Shown here: positions 1-9,245 of the stretch, piece after piece
Layout of the letters: the number at the start of each line of letters is the position of its first letter
How positions within the stretch are numbered: position 1 is the first letter of the stretch
Program-made: the position numbers and the translations under genes
Notes under the pieces: generated by a model
Seen by the model: the letters and a program-made list of their open reading frames with translations, nothing else
What the model was told of the DNA's origin: nothing
The model's database searches: none
NCBI RefSeq assembly: GCF_021601385.1
Contig: NZ_BQHO01000018.1
Coordinates: 52,565-116,564 of the forward strand
Length of the DNA stretch: 64,000 nucleotides
Direction of reading: 5' to 3'
From: Pseudomonas parasichuanensis
GTDB lineage: Bacteria > Pseudomonadota > Gammaproteobacteria > Pseudomonadales > Pseudomonadaceae

Positions 1-240
1 TTCGCCCATGTGCCAGGGCGCATCGTGCGCCTGACCTTCCAGGGCGACGCCACCTATGCGCCGCTGCTGGGCACCGTGGCCCGCGAAACCGGGGTCGACT
101 ACAGCATCCTTGCCGGGCGCATCGACCGCATCAAGGACATCCCCTATGGCCAGCTGACCCTCGCCCTGATCGGCGGGGACATGGACGCGGCATTCGCCCG
201 CTTCACTGCAGCTGACGTACATATGGAGGTACTGCGTTGA
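1..240 (+). CDS. metN: MetN, methionine ABC transporter ATPase (C-terminal part)
   Basis: The reading frame is open from the window edge and holds only the last ~79 residues. These correspond to the C-terminal NIL (ligand-sensing) domain of MetN, which binds methionine in the cytoplasm and inhibits transport. The nucleotide-binding domain lies outside the window. The stop codon overlaps the metI start (TGATG), so the two are translationally coupled. The identification depends strongly on the two downstream genes, which are clear metI and metQ. Confidence 0.85.
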   Translation, partial: FAHVPGRIVRLTFQGDATYAPLLGTVARETGVDYSILAGRIDRIKDIPYGQLTLALIGGDMDAAFARFTAADVHMEVLR

Positions 241-911
241 TGGACGCCCTGAATTTCTTTGCCAACGTCGACTGGGCCGAAATCTGGCTGGCCACCGGCG
301 ACACCCTGATCATGCTGTTCACCTCGCTGGTGTTCACCGTGCTGCTGGGCCTGCCCCTGGGCGTGCTGCTGTTCCTGTTCGGACCGCGGCAGATGTTCGA
401 GCACAAACAGGTCTATGCGGTGATGGCGACCATCGTCAACATCGTGCGCTCGCTGCCGTTCATCATCCTGCTGATCGTGATGATCCCCGCCACGGTGCTG
501 ATCACCGGCACCTCGCTGGGCGTTGCCGGGGCCATCCCGCCGCTGGTGGTGGGGACCACGCCATTCTTCGCCCGCCTGGTGGAAACCGCGCTGCGCGAAG
601 TGGACCGCGGCATCATCGAAGCGACCCAGTCGATGGGCGCCACCACCCGCCAGATCATCTTCAAGGCGGTGCTGCCCGAGGCCATGCCAGGCATCATCGC
701 CGCCACCACCGTCACTGCCATCACCCTGGTGTCCTACACCGCCATGGCCGGTGTGGTGGGCGCAGGCGGCCTGGGTGACCTGTCGATCCGCTTCGGCTAC
801 CAGCGTTTCCAGACCGACGTGATGATCGTCACCGTGGTGCTGCTGGTCATCCTGGTTCAAGTCCTGCAGATGATCGGCGACAAACTGGTCGTGCATTTTT
901 CCCGTAAGTAA
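240..911 (+). CDS. metI: MetI, D-/L-methionine ABC transporter permease
   Basis: Inner-membrane permease of the MetNIQ methionine importer, 223 residues with five or so hydrophobic helices. The cytoplasmic EAA-type coupling loop that docks on MetN is visible about two thirds along (EATQSMGATTRQIIFKAVLP). The ATG at 240 overlaps the metN stop. A TTG three bases upstream is in frame but less likely. Length and order (metN-metI-metQ) are standard. Regulation, possibly by methionine availability, cannot be read from this window because the operon promoter is outside. Confidence 0.95.
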   Translation: MDALNFFANVDWAEIWLATGDTLIMLFTSLVFTVLLGLPLGVLLFLFGPRQMFEHKQVYAVMATIVNIVRSLPFIILLIVMIPATVLITGTSLGVAGAIPPLVVGTTPFFARLVETALREVDRGIIEATQSMGATTRQIIFKAVLPEAMPGIIAATTVTAITLVSYTAMAGVVGAGGLGDLSIRFGYQRFQTDVMIVTVVLLVILVQVLQMIGDKLVVHFSRK

Positions 912-975
912 CCCCAATGGGGTCGGCCCGGCCGACCCGTTCGGGGGCCGTCGCGGCCCTCACAAGGAGTGATCA

Positions 976-1746
976 ATGAAGAAGCTGCTTGCTGTTGTCG
1001 CCGCCGTCGCGGCCTTTTCGGCCCAGGCCGAAACCCTGACCGTCGCCGCCACCCCGGTGCCCCACGCCGAGATCCTCAACTTCGTCAAACCGCAACTGGC
1101 GAAAGAGGGCGTGGAACTGAAGGTCAAGGAATTCACCGACTACATCCAGCCGAACGTGCAGGTGGCCGAAAAGCGCCTGGACGCCAACTTCTTCCAGCAC
1201 CAGCCGTACCTGGATGAGTTCAACAAGGCCAAGAAGACCAACCTGGTCAGCGTCACCGGTGTGCACATCGAGCCGCTGGGCGTGTACTCGGCCAAGGTCA
1301 AGAAGCTCGACGAGCTGGCCTCCGGCGCCACCGTGGTCATCCCCAACGACGCCACCAACGGCGGCCGCGCCCTGCTGCTGCTGGACAAGGCTGGCGTGAT
1401 CAAGCTCAAGGACAACAAGAACATCCTGTCGACCGTGAAAGACATCACCGGCAACGACAAGGGCCTGAAATTCCGTGAGCTGGAAGCGGCCACCATCCCG
1501 CGCGTGCTGACCCAGGTCGATGCTGCCCTGATCAACACCAACTACGCGCTGGAAGCCAAGCTGAACCCTGAGAAGGACGCGCTGGCCATCGAAGGCAGCG
1601 ACTCGCCCTACGTGAACATCCTGGTTGCCCGCCCGGACAACAAGGACTCCGACGCCATGAAGAAACTGGCCGCGGCCCTGCATTCGCCTGAGGTGAAGCA
1701 GTTCATTACCGAGAAGTACAAAGGCGCTGTGGTGCCGGCGTTCTAA
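976..1746 (+). CDS. metQ: MetQ, methionine-binding periplasmic protein (NlpA family)
   Basis: Substrate-binding protein of the MetNIQ importer, 256 residues. A Sec signal peptide (MKKLLAVVAAVAAFSAQA) ends in an AQA-type cleavage site. There is no lipobox cysteine, so this copy should be a soluble periplasmic protein rather than a lipoprotein as in E. coli. The mature part has the NlpA/Lipoprotein_9 hallmarks (an NFFQHQPYL segment and a NDATNGGRAL segment that line the ligand site). AAGGAGTGATCA precedes the ATG. A REP hairpin pair follows the stop and may end the transcript. Confidence 0.94.
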   Translation: MKKLLAVVAAVAAFSAQAETLTVAATPVPHAEILNFVKPQLAKEGVELKVKEFTDYIQPNVQVAEKRLDANFFQHQPYLDEFNKAKKTNLVSVTGVHIEPLGVYSAKVKKLDELASGATVVIPNDATNGGRALLLLDKAGVIKLKDNKNILSTVKDITGNDKGLKFRELEAATIPRVLTQVDAALINTNYALEAKLNPEKDALAIEGSDSPYVNILVARPDNKDSDAMKKLAAALHSPEVKQFITEKYKGAVVPAF

Positions 1747-1756
1747 GCCAGCATCT

Positions 1757-1846
1757 TGGGGCCGCTTTGCGGCCCTTTCGCGGCACAAGGCCGCTCCTAC
1801 AGGGGGAATACACATCCTTTGTAGGAGCGGCCTTGCCGGGGCGCCG
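1757..1846. repeat. REP inverted pair (subfamily with CGGCACAAGGCCGCTCCTACA)
   Basis: Two facing copies of a P. putida-type REP sequence lie between convergent metQ and sco. The right arm is degenerate (GTAGGAGCGGCCTTGCCGGGG). A small GGCCGC/GCGGCC hairpin sits at its left edge. It probably serves as a bidirectional transcript end. Confidence 0.85.
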
Positions 1847-1884
1847 GACCGGCCGGAAAGGCCTGCGCAGCAGGCCCAACGATT

Positions 1885-2517
1885 TCAATCGCGTTTCACA
1901 AGCCCCGGCAACTGCGCCACCAGCTTCTGGTTGTTGAACGGCGCACGAATGAACCCGCGCTGACGCCCATCCGGCCCCACGACCGCCAGGTTGCCGCTGT
2001 GATCCACGGTGTACCCCGGCTTGCTGGTATCGGCCGGAATGAACGGAATGCTCAGGCCATTGGCCAACTTCTGGGTACCCTCGATAGTCCCCACCACCCC
2101 GACGAAATCCTTGTCGAAATAGCCCAGGTACTGCTTGAGCTGGTTCGGCGTGTCGCGGTTCGGGTCGACGCTCACCAGCAACACCTGCAAACGGTCCAGC
2201 GCCTCTTTCGGCAGTTCGCTCTTCACCTGGCGCAACTGGGCGAGGGTGGTCGGGCAGATGTCCGGGCAGTAGGTGTAGCCGAAGAACAGCAGCGACCACT
2301 TGCCCTTGAGCTGGTCCAGCGCAACGGGCTGGCCATTCTGGTCGGTCATCGTCACGTCCGGCACGGTGCGGCTTTGCGGCAGCAGGATGATGCCGGCGTC
2401 GATCAGTTCGGCGGGGTTCAACTGCCCCCGGTCACTGAGCACCTTGTTGACGGTCAGGCCCATGATCAGCGCGACCAGGGCAACGAGGATGAATACGGTT
2501 TTCTGGGTTCGGGTCAT
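1885..2517 (-). CDS. Sco1/SenC-family copper chaperone for cytochrome oxidase
   Basis: Membrane-anchored thioredoxin-fold protein, 210 residues, that delivers copper to, or reduces, the CuA site of oxidase subunit II. It shows an N-terminal anchor helix (residues ~8-28), the copper-binding CxxxC motif (YCPDIC), and a distal histidine (TVDHSG). The start overlaps the ctaB stop (ATGA), making it the last gene of the leftward oxidase-assembly block. The family assignment is secure. Confidence 0.93.
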   Translation of the reverse strand: MTRTQKTVFILVALVALIMGLTVNKVLSDRGQLNPAELIDAGIILLPQSRTVPDVTMTDQNGQPVALDQLKGKWSLLFFGYTYCPDICPTTLAQLRQVKSELPKEALDRLQVLLVSVDPNRDTPNQLKQYLGYFDKDFVGVVGTIEGTQKLANGLSIPFIPADTSKPGYTVDHSGNLAVVGPDGRQRGFIRAPFNNQKLVAQLPGLVKRD

Positions 2518-3413
2518 AGGTTCAGCAACAAGTAGTGATCAACGAGCAGGGCGATGAACAGGGCGAACAGGTAGCCGATAGAGTACTTGAACGTATTGAT
2601 CGCCGCGTGCGGCCGGCTGCCACGGTACAACACCCAGGCCCAGTGCAGGAAGCGCAGGCCCAGCCCCAGGGCACAGGCCAGGTACAGCGGCCCGCTCATG
2701 TGGATGGCGTAGGGCAGCAGGCTCACCGCCAGTAAAATCAAGGTGTACAGCAGGATATGCAGGGCCGTGTAACGCTCGCCATGGGTCACCGGCAGCATCG
2801 GAATATCCGCTTTTTCGTACTCGGCCCTGCGGTGAATGGCCAAGGCCCAGAAGTGCGGTGGGGTCCAGGCGAAGATGATCAGCACCAGCAGCAAAGGCTC
2901 GGCACTCACATGCCCGCTGACCGCCACCCAGCCCAACAGCGGCGGGGCTGCGCCGGCCAGGCCGCCGATCACGATGTTCTGCGGCGTGGCACGCTTGAGA
3001 AAGCCGGTGTAGAGCACCGCATAGCCCAACAGTGAGGCCAGGGTCAGCCAGGCGGTCAGCGCATTGGTGAAGGCCAGCAACAAGCCCATCCCCGACATCG
3101 CCAGCAGCGCGGCGAAGCACAGCGCCGGCAGCGGCGCCACCCGGCCCTGGGCCAGCGGGCGCTTGTGGGTGCGGGCCATCAGCGCATCGATGCGCCGGTC
3201 CACCACATGGTTGACCACCGCCGCGCCGCCCGCGCACAAGGCGATGCCCAGGTTGCCGAACAGCAGCACGGGCAAAGGCACCCCGGCACGGGTGGCGAGG
3301 AACATGCCCACCAGCGAGGTGATCAGCATCAGCACCACCACCTTGGGCTTGGTCAGCTCGAAGTAATCGCGCCAGCCAGCGCGCTGTCGCTCAGCGCTCA
3401 GAAGCGTCGCCAC
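2514..3413 (-). CDS. cyoE: Heme O synthase (protoheme IX farnesyltransferase)
   Basis: UbiA-family membrane prenyltransferase, 299 residues, that farnesylates heme b to heme O, the precursor of heme a. The Asp-rich motif is present ([20 protein letters not shown]), along with about nine hydrophobic helices. The GTG at 3413 is chosen because GAGGAACGATTC precedes it and family members start MATLLS. An upstream in-frame ATG at 3470 would add 19 residues lying inside ctaA. It overlaps the 3' end of ctaA by 16 bp and the sco start by 4 bp, so it is clearly co-transcribed. Also called ctaB. Confidence 0.94.
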   Translation of the reverse strand: MATLLSAERQRAGWRDYFELTKPKVVVLMLITSLVGMFLATRAGVPLPVLLFGNLGIALCAGGAAVVNHVVDRRIDALMARTHKRPLAQGRVAPLPALCFAALLAMSGMGLLLAFTNALTAWLTLASLLGYAVLYTGFLKRATPQNIVIGGLAGAAPPLLGWVAVSGHVSAEPLLLVLIIFAWTPPHFWALAIHRRAEYEKADIPMLPVTHGERYTALHILLYTLILLAVSLLPYAIHMSGPLYLACALGLGLRFLHWAWVLYRGSRPHAAINTFKYSIGYLFALFIALLVDHYLLLNL

Positions 3414-4471
3414 GAATCGTTCCTCATGTGATGGGTGAGGCCCACGCCGGTGACCGGGGTCAGGCGCCAACCTTGGCCGACGCGCACCTTGTCGGCCACG
3501 CGGATGCGGTAGTTCACCAGCACCATGCAGAGCAGCAGCAGGGCACCGCCGGCGTTATGCGCCACCGCCACACCCAGTGGCAGGTGCAGCAGCACGTTGC
3601 TGATGCCCAGGCTCAATTGCAGCCCCAAGGCCAGCAGCACCAGGCGCGCCAAACCCGTGAGGCCATGGCGATGGAGCTTCCAGCTGAGTAACAGCAGCAC
3701 CGCCGTCACCAGCAACGCGCCCAGGCGATGGCTGATATGGATCGCCGTGCGCGCATCGCTGTCCAGCTGCCCGCCCAGGTAGTTGGGGCCGACATGCTGG
3801 GTAAGGTGGAAGCCGTTGCTGAAGTCCGCCGCCGGCCACCACTGGCCGTGGCAGGTGGGCAAGTCGATACAGGCCACCGCCGCATAGTTGGCACTCACCC
3901 AGCCCCCCAGGGCGATCTGGCCAATCACCACCAGCAAGGCCAGGGCGGCTATCCGGCGCAGGCTCAAAGGCAATTTAGGGAGTGGCGCAAAGGCCCGGGA
4001 TAGACGCAGGGATAACAGGAAAAGCAGGCTCAGGGTGGTGAACCCGCCGAGCAGGTGCGCGGTGACCACCTGCGGCCACAGCTTGAGCGTCACCGTCCAC
4101 ATGCCGAAGGCCGCCTGAGCCAGTACGACGCCCAGCAGCAAGACCGGCAAGCGATAGGGCTGGCCATCCCGGGCATGCCGGCGCACGGCCTGGAAGGCGA
4201 GCAGGGCGATCACCAGCGCCAGGCTGCCGGCGAAGTAACGGTGGGTCATTTCAGCCCAGCCCTTGGCCTCTTCCACCGGATGTTCGGGGAAATGCAGCTC
4301 GGCATGGGCCAGCTGTGCCTCGCTCTTGGGCACGCCGATAAAGCCGTAGCAACCCGGCCAATCGGGGCAACCAAGGCCGGCGTGGGTCAGGCGGGTATAG
4401 GCGCCGAGCAGCACCACCAGCAACGCCAGCAGGGTGGCGAACACGGCAAGGCGAAATCCTGGTCTGGCCAT
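3398..4471 (-). CDS. ctaA: Heme A synthase, Cox15/CtaA family
   Basis: Eight-helix membrane protein, 357 residues, that oxidises the C8 methyl of heme O to give heme A. The N-terminal signature [19 protein letters not shown] carries the conserved cysteine pair. Conserved histidines occur in both four-helix halves (for example EMTHRYFAG and ISHRLGALL). It lies directly upstream of and overlaps heme O synthase, so both steps of heme A synthesis are made from one transcript for the caa3 oxidase encoded further upstream. Confidence 0.94.
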   Translation of the reverse strand: MARPGFRLAVFATLLALLVVLLGAYTRLTHAGLGCPDWPGCYGFIGVPKSEAQLAHAELHFPEHPVEEAKGWAEMTHRYFAGSLALVIALLAFQAVRRHARDGQPYRLPVLLLGVVLAQAAFGMWTVTLKLWPQVVTAHLLGGFTTLSLLFLLSLRLSRAFAPLPKLPLSLRRIAALALLVVIGQIALGGWVSANYAAVACIDLPTCHGQWWPAADFSNGFHLTQHVGPNYLGGQLDSDARTAIHISHRLGALLVTAVLLLLSWKLHRHGLTGLARLVLLALGLQLSLGISNVLLHLPLGVAVAHNAGGALLLLCMVLVNYRIRVADKVRVGQGWRLTPVTGVGLTHHMRNDSWRRF

Positions 4472-4480
4472 GGCAGGCTC

Positions 4481-5059
4481 CTAGCCAATATTGGACAGCT
4501 TGAGCAGGTGGCGCAGGTCGTCCAGCACATGCTTGCCGTTGACCTTGGCGTCGTAGCGCAACACCAGGTTGCCGTGGGGGTCGACGATCCACAGCTGCGG
4601 GCCGGGTTCGCCGACCTGCTGCTGGTAGCGCTGGGCATCCAGCGGGTAGCGTTGCAGCTGTGGATATTCGCGACCGAGCACGGCCTGGTAGTCCGCATCA
4701 AGCGGCTGCGCGGCAGCCAGGGCATGGCTGGCGCGGCTGGCATCGCGGCCCAGGCCCACCTGGATCTGCCGGGCCAGGTACACCAACTGCCGGCAGTCCT
4801 CGGCGCAGGCTTGCGGGGCGCTGACCAGCAGCTGCCAGCGCTTGTCCTGGGCATCGATCCCAATGTCGGCGCGGCTCTGGCCATTGCCGATCATCACCCC
4901 ATGAAAGCTGCGCCCCTCCGGCACCCAGAACTGCAGCTTGTACATGCTGGTGGCAAGGATGATCGGCCCCAGTACGACGAGCAGGATCAGCAACAGTTGC
5001 AAGCGCCCGCGGGCCTTGCGGCCTTCAGGCACGTTCAGTGGACTCGTGGTGGCGGCCAT
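4481..5059 (-). CDS. Membrane-anchored Sco-like thioredoxin-fold protein (oxidase locus hypothetical)
   Basis: 192 residues with one N-terminal anchor helix (residues ~20-40) and a periplasmic domain. The gene is usually annotated as hypothetical. The domain contains a CxxxC (ACAEDC) about 45 residues after the helix. It ends with a thioredoxin/Sco-like tail (WIVDPHGNLVLRYD, then an acidic helix). I read it as a divergent Sco/thioredoxin-like assembly factor; this is inference from motif spacing and context between surf1 and ctaA. The ATG at 5059 is chosen because upstream codons lie inside surf1, which it overlaps by 35 bp. Confidence 0.8.
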   Translation of the reverse strand: MAATTSPLNVPEGRKARGRLQLLLILLVVLGPIILATSMYKLQFWVPEGRSFHGVMIGNGQSRADIGIDAQDKRWQLLVSAPQACAEDCRQLVYLARQIQVGLGRDASRASHALAAAQPLDADYQAVLGREYPQLQRYPLDAQRYQQQVGEPGPQLWIVDPHGNLVLRYDAKVNGKHVLDDLRHLLKLSNIG

Positions 5060-5768
5060 GGCGGTTCTCCTTGTTGTGGTTGTGCCAGCCGAAATACAGG
5101 TAGAGCAGCACCAGCGTGGTGGCCAGGGCAAACCACTGCACGGCATAGCCCAGGTGCTTTTCCGGGCCCATGGCGACCACCGGCCAGCCCAGTCGGTAAC
5201 TGGCCGGACCAGGCGCCAGGCGCAGCTCGTGGGCGAAACCTTCACGCCCCAGCAGCTGCCAGAGCCCGGCCGGGTCGACGGCGGTCAGCAGATGCGGCCA
5301 CTGGCCGCCGGCGGGGTCGGGGTGCAGCTGGAAGGTCTTGCCGGGCGCCACGTAGACCGAGGCATCCAGCGCCAGGGGCTGGTCGGGCGTATCGAAGCGA
5401 ACCGGCACCCGGCGATCGGGCCAGGGCAACCAGCCGCGATTGACCAGCAGCCACTGGCCGCTGGCCTGGTCGTGGAAGGGTTGCAGCAGTTCGACGCCGG
5501 CCTGGCCATCGCGCATCTGGTTGTCCAGCAGCAGGCTGTGCCGGGCGTCGAAACGGCCATAAAGGTGCACGCGATAGAAGGCAGGGTCCGGCAACTGGGC
5601 CAGCTGGGCGGCGGCCAGCGGTGCCTCCACCTGGCGTTCGGCGTAGCTGTCCATCAGGGCACGTTTGTCGTCGGCCCGGCCCAGCTGCCAGAACCCAAGC
5701 GCGATCAGCCCCGGCAGCAGCGCAAGCACCACCAGGGTCGGGATCCAGCCGGGGCGAAACGGCTTCAC
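5025..5768 (-). CDS. SURF1-family cytochrome c oxidase assembly protein
   Basis: 247 residues with the SURF1 topology: one helix at each end (residues ~10-28 and ~210-228) around a periplasmic domain. Conserved segments are LGFWQLGRADDKRAL near the N-terminus, VNRGWLPW in the middle and GYAVQWFALA before the second helix. SURF1 helps insert heme a into oxidase subunit I. It sits between the structural oxidase genes and the heme A synthesis genes on the same strand. The C-terminus overlaps the next gene. Confidence 0.92.
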   Translation of the reverse strand: MKPFRPGWIPTLVVLALLPGLIALGFWQLGRADDKRALMDSYAERQVEAPLAAAQLAQLPDPAFYRVHLYGRFDARHSLLLDNQMRDGQAGVELLQPFHDQASGQWLLVNRGWLPWPDRRVPVRFDTPDQPLALDASVYVAPGKTFQLHPDPAGGQWPHLLTAVDPAGLWQLLGREGFAHELRLAPGPASYRLGWPVVAMGPEKHLGYAVQWFALATTLVLLYLYFGWHNHNKENRHGRHHESTERA

Positions 5769-5831
5769 CGTGGCCCCGCAAGGTCGAACGCTATACTTGC
5801 ACTCATCACTGCATCCCCCCGGAGTTTCGCC

Positions 5832-6035
5832 ATGCTCAAGGCCGCGATTGTCCTGATGCTGCTGGCCACCGTCGCCAGCCTGTTCAGTGGCCTGTTCTTT
5901 CTGGTCAAGGACGACGACCAGTCGACCCGGCTGCTAAAAGCCCTCACCGTGCGTGTCACCCTGGCGGCCCTGACTGTCGGGCTGGTGGCCTGGGGTTTTA
6001 TCAGTGGGCAGTTGGTTTCCCACGCGCCGTTCTGA
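5832..6035 (+). CDS. Small twin-transmembrane protein, DUF2909 type
   Basis: 67-residue protein made almost entirely of two hydrophobic helices (residues ~3-24 and ~40-60) joined by a short charged loop (KDDDQSTRLLK). This is the usual form of the DUF2909 family found in Pseudomonas oxidase loci. It points opposite to surf1 and the cox genes, with GGAG upstream of the ATG at 5832. Its role is unknown; position suggests a link to oxidase assembly or stability. Two inverted REP copies follow its stop. Confidence 0.85.
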   Translation: MLKAAIVLMLLATVASLFSGLFFLVKDDDQSTRLLKALTVRVTLAALTVGLVAWGFISGQLVSHAPF

Positions 6036-6050
6036 AGTGCTCATCCACCC

Positions 6051-6126
6051 CTGTGGGAGCGGGCTCGCCCGCGAATGCGTAGGCACATCCAACATCGCAT
6101 TCGCGGGCAAGCCCGCTCCCACAGGG
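6051..6126. repeat. REP inverted pair (CGGGCAAGCCCGCTCCCACAG subfamily)
   Basis: Two facing copies separated by about 15 bp, between the DUF2909 gene and the 3' end of coxC. They can form one long hairpin and lie between convergent genes, a typical place for a REP pair. Confidence 0.88.
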
Positions 6127-6140
6127 TGCTTTACCAGGCT

Positions 6141-7028
6141 TCAGAGCACATACACAAAGATGAACAACCCCACCCAGACCACATCGACGAAGTGCCAGTA
6201 CCAGCTGGCCGCCTCGAAGCCGAAGTGCTTGTCCGGGTCGAAATGCCCGCGCAGCACCCGGCAGAACATCACAATCAGAATCAGCGTCCCCAAGGTCACG
6301 TGCGCGCCATGGAACCCGGTGAGCATGAAGAAGGTCGCGCCATAGATGCCCGAGCCCAGTGTCAGCCCCAGCTTGTTATAAGCCTCGTGGTACTCGTAGG
6401 CCTGCAACGCCAGGAACGACAGCCCCAGCAAAATGGTCAGCCCCAGCCACAGCTTGAGCGTGCCGCGATGCCCCTTGCGCAGGGCGTGGTGGGCAATGGT
6501 CACGGTCACGCTGGAGCTCACCAGCAAAATGGTGTTGATCAGCGGCAGGTGCCACGGGTCGATGACCTCTTTAGGCGGCGGGAACAGCTTCGGGTCTGGC
6601 GTGTGCAGCAGCGGCCAGGCGAACTCGAAACTGGGCCAGAGCATGTGCGCCACGCCCTTGGCCCCTTCGCCGCCCAGCCACGGCCCGGCCAGCACGCGCA
6701 CGTAGAACAGCGCGCCGAAGAAGGCCATGAAGAACATCACCTCGGAAAAGATGAACCAGCTCATGCCCCAGCGGAACGAGCGGTCCATCTGCGCACTGTA
6801 CAACCCGGCATGGCTCTCCTTGACCACCGCGCCGAACCAGCCGAACAGCATGTACGCCAGGAACAACGCGCCGACGAAGAAGATCAGCGGCCCGTGGGAT
6901 TCCGGGTGGCCGGCCTTCAGGTCGTTGAACCAGGTGCCCAGGCCGAACACCGTGATGAACATGCCGATCGTTGCGATGATCGGCCACTTGCTCTGCGCCG
7001 GTACGTAGTAGTGCTCGTGGCTTGCCAT
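6141..7028 (-). CDS. coxC: Cytochrome c oxidase subunit III
   Basis: 295-residue, seven-helix subunit III of the aa3/caa3 oxidase. Recognisable features are the conserved glutamate in FSEVMFFMAFF, the HAL/HHALRKGHR region and the FHGAHVTLGTLIL segment typical of the last helices. It is transcribed leftward after coxB, coxA and ctaG with only 16 bp from ctaG, so it belongs to one operon. It stabilises the catalytic subunit and the proton uptake path. Confidence 0.96.
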   Translation of the reverse strand: MASHEHYYVPAQSKWPIIATIGMFITVFGLGTWFNDLKAGHPESHGPLIFFVGALFLAYMLFGWFGAVVKESHAGLYSAQMDRSFRWGMSWFIFSEVMFFMAFFGALFYVRVLAGPWLGGEGAKGVAHMLWPSFEFAWPLLHTPDPKLFPPPKEVIDPWHLPLINTILLVSSSVTVTIAHHALRKGHRGTLKLWLGLTILLGLSFLALQAYEYHEAYNKLGLTLGSGIYGATFFMLTGFHGAHVTLGTLILIVMFCRVLRGHFDPDKHFGFEAASWYWHFVDVVWVGLFIFVYVL

Positions 7029-7044
7029 GACGTATCTCCTTCCC

Positions 7045-7602
7045 TCAACGGGCGCCCTCGGTCGCGGCTTGGGCGACCGGGGGGTGGCGAGCGGTGATGT
7101 CGAACAGTGTGTAGGCCAGGGTCAGGTGTTTCACCGAGTCCGGCAGGTCGCGGTCGACGATGAAGCGCACCGGCATCTCGATGCGCTCGCCGGGCTGCAG
7201 CACCTGCTGGGTAAAGCAGAAGCACTCGGTCTTGTGGAAGTACGCCGCCGCCTCGGCCGGGGTGATGCTGGGGATGGCCTGGGCGCTCATGGGGTGCTTG
7301 GTCGGGTTGCGGGCGATGAAGATCATCTGGTTCACCGCCCCGGGGTTGACCTCGATCTGGTCGGCGCTGGAGTGGAACTCCCAGCTCATGTCGCCGGCAT
7401 TGGTCGACATGAACTGCACCCGCACCGAGCGGGTCGGGTCGCTGACCTGGCTACCTTCGTACTGCCCGCCGGTCTTGCCGTTGATGCCGAAGGCCTTGCA
7501 CATCACGTCGTAGATCGGCACCAGGGCAAAGCCAAAGGCGAACATCACCACGGTCAGCATGACCAGGCGGGTGACCAGGCGGCGCAGCGACAGGCCGTCC
7601 AT
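7045..7602 (-). CDS. ctaG: CtaG/Cox11 copper chaperone for the CuB centre
   Basis: 185-residue single-span protein (helix at ~10-32) with a periplasmic immunoglobulin-like copper domain. The copper-binding CFCF motif is present (TECFCFTQQ), together with YDVMCKAFGINGKTGG after the helix. Cox11 inserts CuB into subunit I, and the gene lies directly between coxA and coxC, separated from each by about 10-16 bp. Confidence 0.95.
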   Translation of the reverse strand: MDGLSLRRLVTRLVMLTVVMFAFGFALVPIYDVMCKAFGINGKTGGQYEGSQVSDPTRSVRVQFMSTNAGDMSWEFHSSADQIEVNPGAVNQMIFIARNPTKHPMSAQAIPSITPAEAAAYFHKTECFCFTQQVLQPGERIEMPVRFIVDRDLPDSVKHLTLAYTLFDITARHPPVAQAATEGAR

Positions 7603-7612
7603 GGGCGCGCTC

Positions 7613-9202
7613 CTACTTCACTTCCGGCGGGGTCTGGAAGGTGTGGTAGGGCGCCGGCGACGGTATCGACCACTCCAGCCCCTCGGCACCGTCCCATGGC
7701 TTGGCCGGCGCCGGGGCGCCGCCACGGATGCACTTGATGACGATGAACAGGAAGAAGATCTGCGTGGCGCCGAACATGAACGCGCCGATCGACGAGACCA
7801 TGTTGAAGTCGGCGAACTGCAGGTTGTAGTCGGGGATCCGCCGGGGCATGCCGGCCAGGCCGACGAAGTGCATGGGGAAGAAGGCCATGTTCATGCCGAT
7901 GAACGACAGCCAGAAGTGCAACTTGCCCAAGGTCTCGTCATACATGTGCCCGGTCCACTTCGGCAGCCAGTAGTAGGCCGAGGCGAAGATGCCGAAGATC
8001 GCCCCGGGCACTAGCACGTAATGGAAATGCGCCACCACGAAGTAGGTGTCGTGGTACTGGAAGTCCGCCGGCGCGATGGCCAGCATCAGCCCGGAGAAGC
8101 CACCGATGGTGAACAGGATGACAAAGGCGATGGCGAACAGCATCGGCGTCTCGAAGGTCAGCGAACCTTCCCACATGGTGCTGACCCAGTTGAACACCTT
8201 CACCCCGGTGGGCACGGCGATCAGCATGGTCGCGTACATGAAGAACAGCTCGCCCACCACCGGGATGCCGACCACGAACATGTGGTGGGCCCAGACGATG
8301 AACGACAGGAAGGCGATCGCCCCGGTGGCGTAGACCATCGAGGTGTAGCCGAACAACGGCTTGCGCGAGAACGCCGGGATGATCGAGCTGACCGCGCCGA
8401 ACGCCGGCAGGATCATGATGTACACCTCGGGGTGGCCGAAGAACCAGAACACGTGCTGGAACAACACCGGGTCGCCACCGCCGGCGGCGCTGAAGAAGCT
8501 GGTGCCGAAGTGGATGTCCATCAGCATCATGGTTACCACACCGGCCAGCACCGGCATCACCGCGATCAGCAGGAACGCGGTGATCAACCAGGTCCAGACG
8601 AACAGCGGCATCTTCATCAAGGTCATGCCCGGGGCGCGCAGGTTGAGGATGGTGGCGATCACGTTGATCGCGCCCATGATCGAGCTGATGCCCATCAGGT
8701 GGATGGCGAAGATGAAGAAGGTCACGCTGGCCGGGGCGTAGGTGGTCGACAGCGGGGCGTAGAAGGTCCAGCCGAAGTTCGGCCCGCCGCCGGGGCTGAA
8801 CAGGGTCGAGACCAGCAGCAGGAAGGCCGCCGGCAGCAGCCAGAAGCTGAAGTTGTTCATCCTCGGCAGGGCCATGTCCGGCGCGCCGATCATCAGCGGG
8901 ATCATCCAGTTGGCCAGGCCGACGAAGGCCGGCATCACCGCACCGAACACCATGATCAACCCGTGCATGGTGGTCATCTGGTTGAAGAACGCCGGTTCCA
9001 CGATCTGCAAGCCCGGCTGGAACAGCTCGGCGCGGATCACCATGGCGAACGAGCCGCCGAGCAGGAACATGGTGAAGGCGAACCACAGGTACATCGTGCC
9101 GATGTCCTTGTGGTTGGTGGTCAGTACCCAGCGCATCAGGCCCTTGGCCGGGCCGTGGGCGTGGTCATGGCCGTGGGCGTGGTCGTCGATCACTGCACTC
9201 AT
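7613..9202 (-). CDS. coxA: Cytochrome c oxidase subunit I
   Basis: 529-residue catalytic subunit with twelve helices, holding heme a and the heme a3-CuB centre. The heme-copper signature is clear: FWFFGHPEVYI (CuB histidine and cross-linked tyrosine) and YFVVAHFHYVL near the C-terminal third. The N-terminus is His-rich (DDHAHGHDHAHG), which could bind metal; this is an observation only. The ATG at 9202 is preferred over an upstream in-frame codon because it matches the family start. It is part of the coxB-coxA-ctaG-coxC operon. Confidence 0.97.
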   Translation of the reverse strand: MSAVIDDHAHGHDHAHGPAKGLMRWVLTTNHKDIGTMYLWFAFTMFLLGGSFAMVIRAELFQPGLQIVEPAFFNQMTTMHGLIMVFGAVMPAFVGLANWMIPLMIGAPDMALPRMNNFSFWLLPAAFLLLVSTLFSPGGGPNFGWTFYAPLSTTYAPASVTFFIFAIHLMGISSIMGAINVIATILNLRAPGMTLMKMPLFVWTWLITAFLLIAVMPVLAGVVTMMLMDIHFGTSFFSAAGGGDPVLFQHVFWFFGHPEVYIMILPAFGAVSSIIPAFSRKPLFGYTSMVYATGAIAFLSFIVWAHHMFVVGIPVVGELFFMYATMLIAVPTGVKVFNWVSTMWEGSLTFETPMLFAIAFVILFTIGGFSGLMLAIAPADFQYHDTYFVVAHFHYVLVPGAIFGIFASAYYWLPKWTGHMYDETLGKLHFWLSFIGMNMAFFPMHFVGLAGMPRRIPDYNLQFADFNMVSSIGAFMFGATQIFFLFIVIKCIRGGAPAPAKPWDGAEGLEWSIPSPAPYHTFQTPPEVK

Positions 9203-9245
9203 GTCCTGTCTCCTGCAATCCACTGGCTACCGCGAGTTACCCGGT

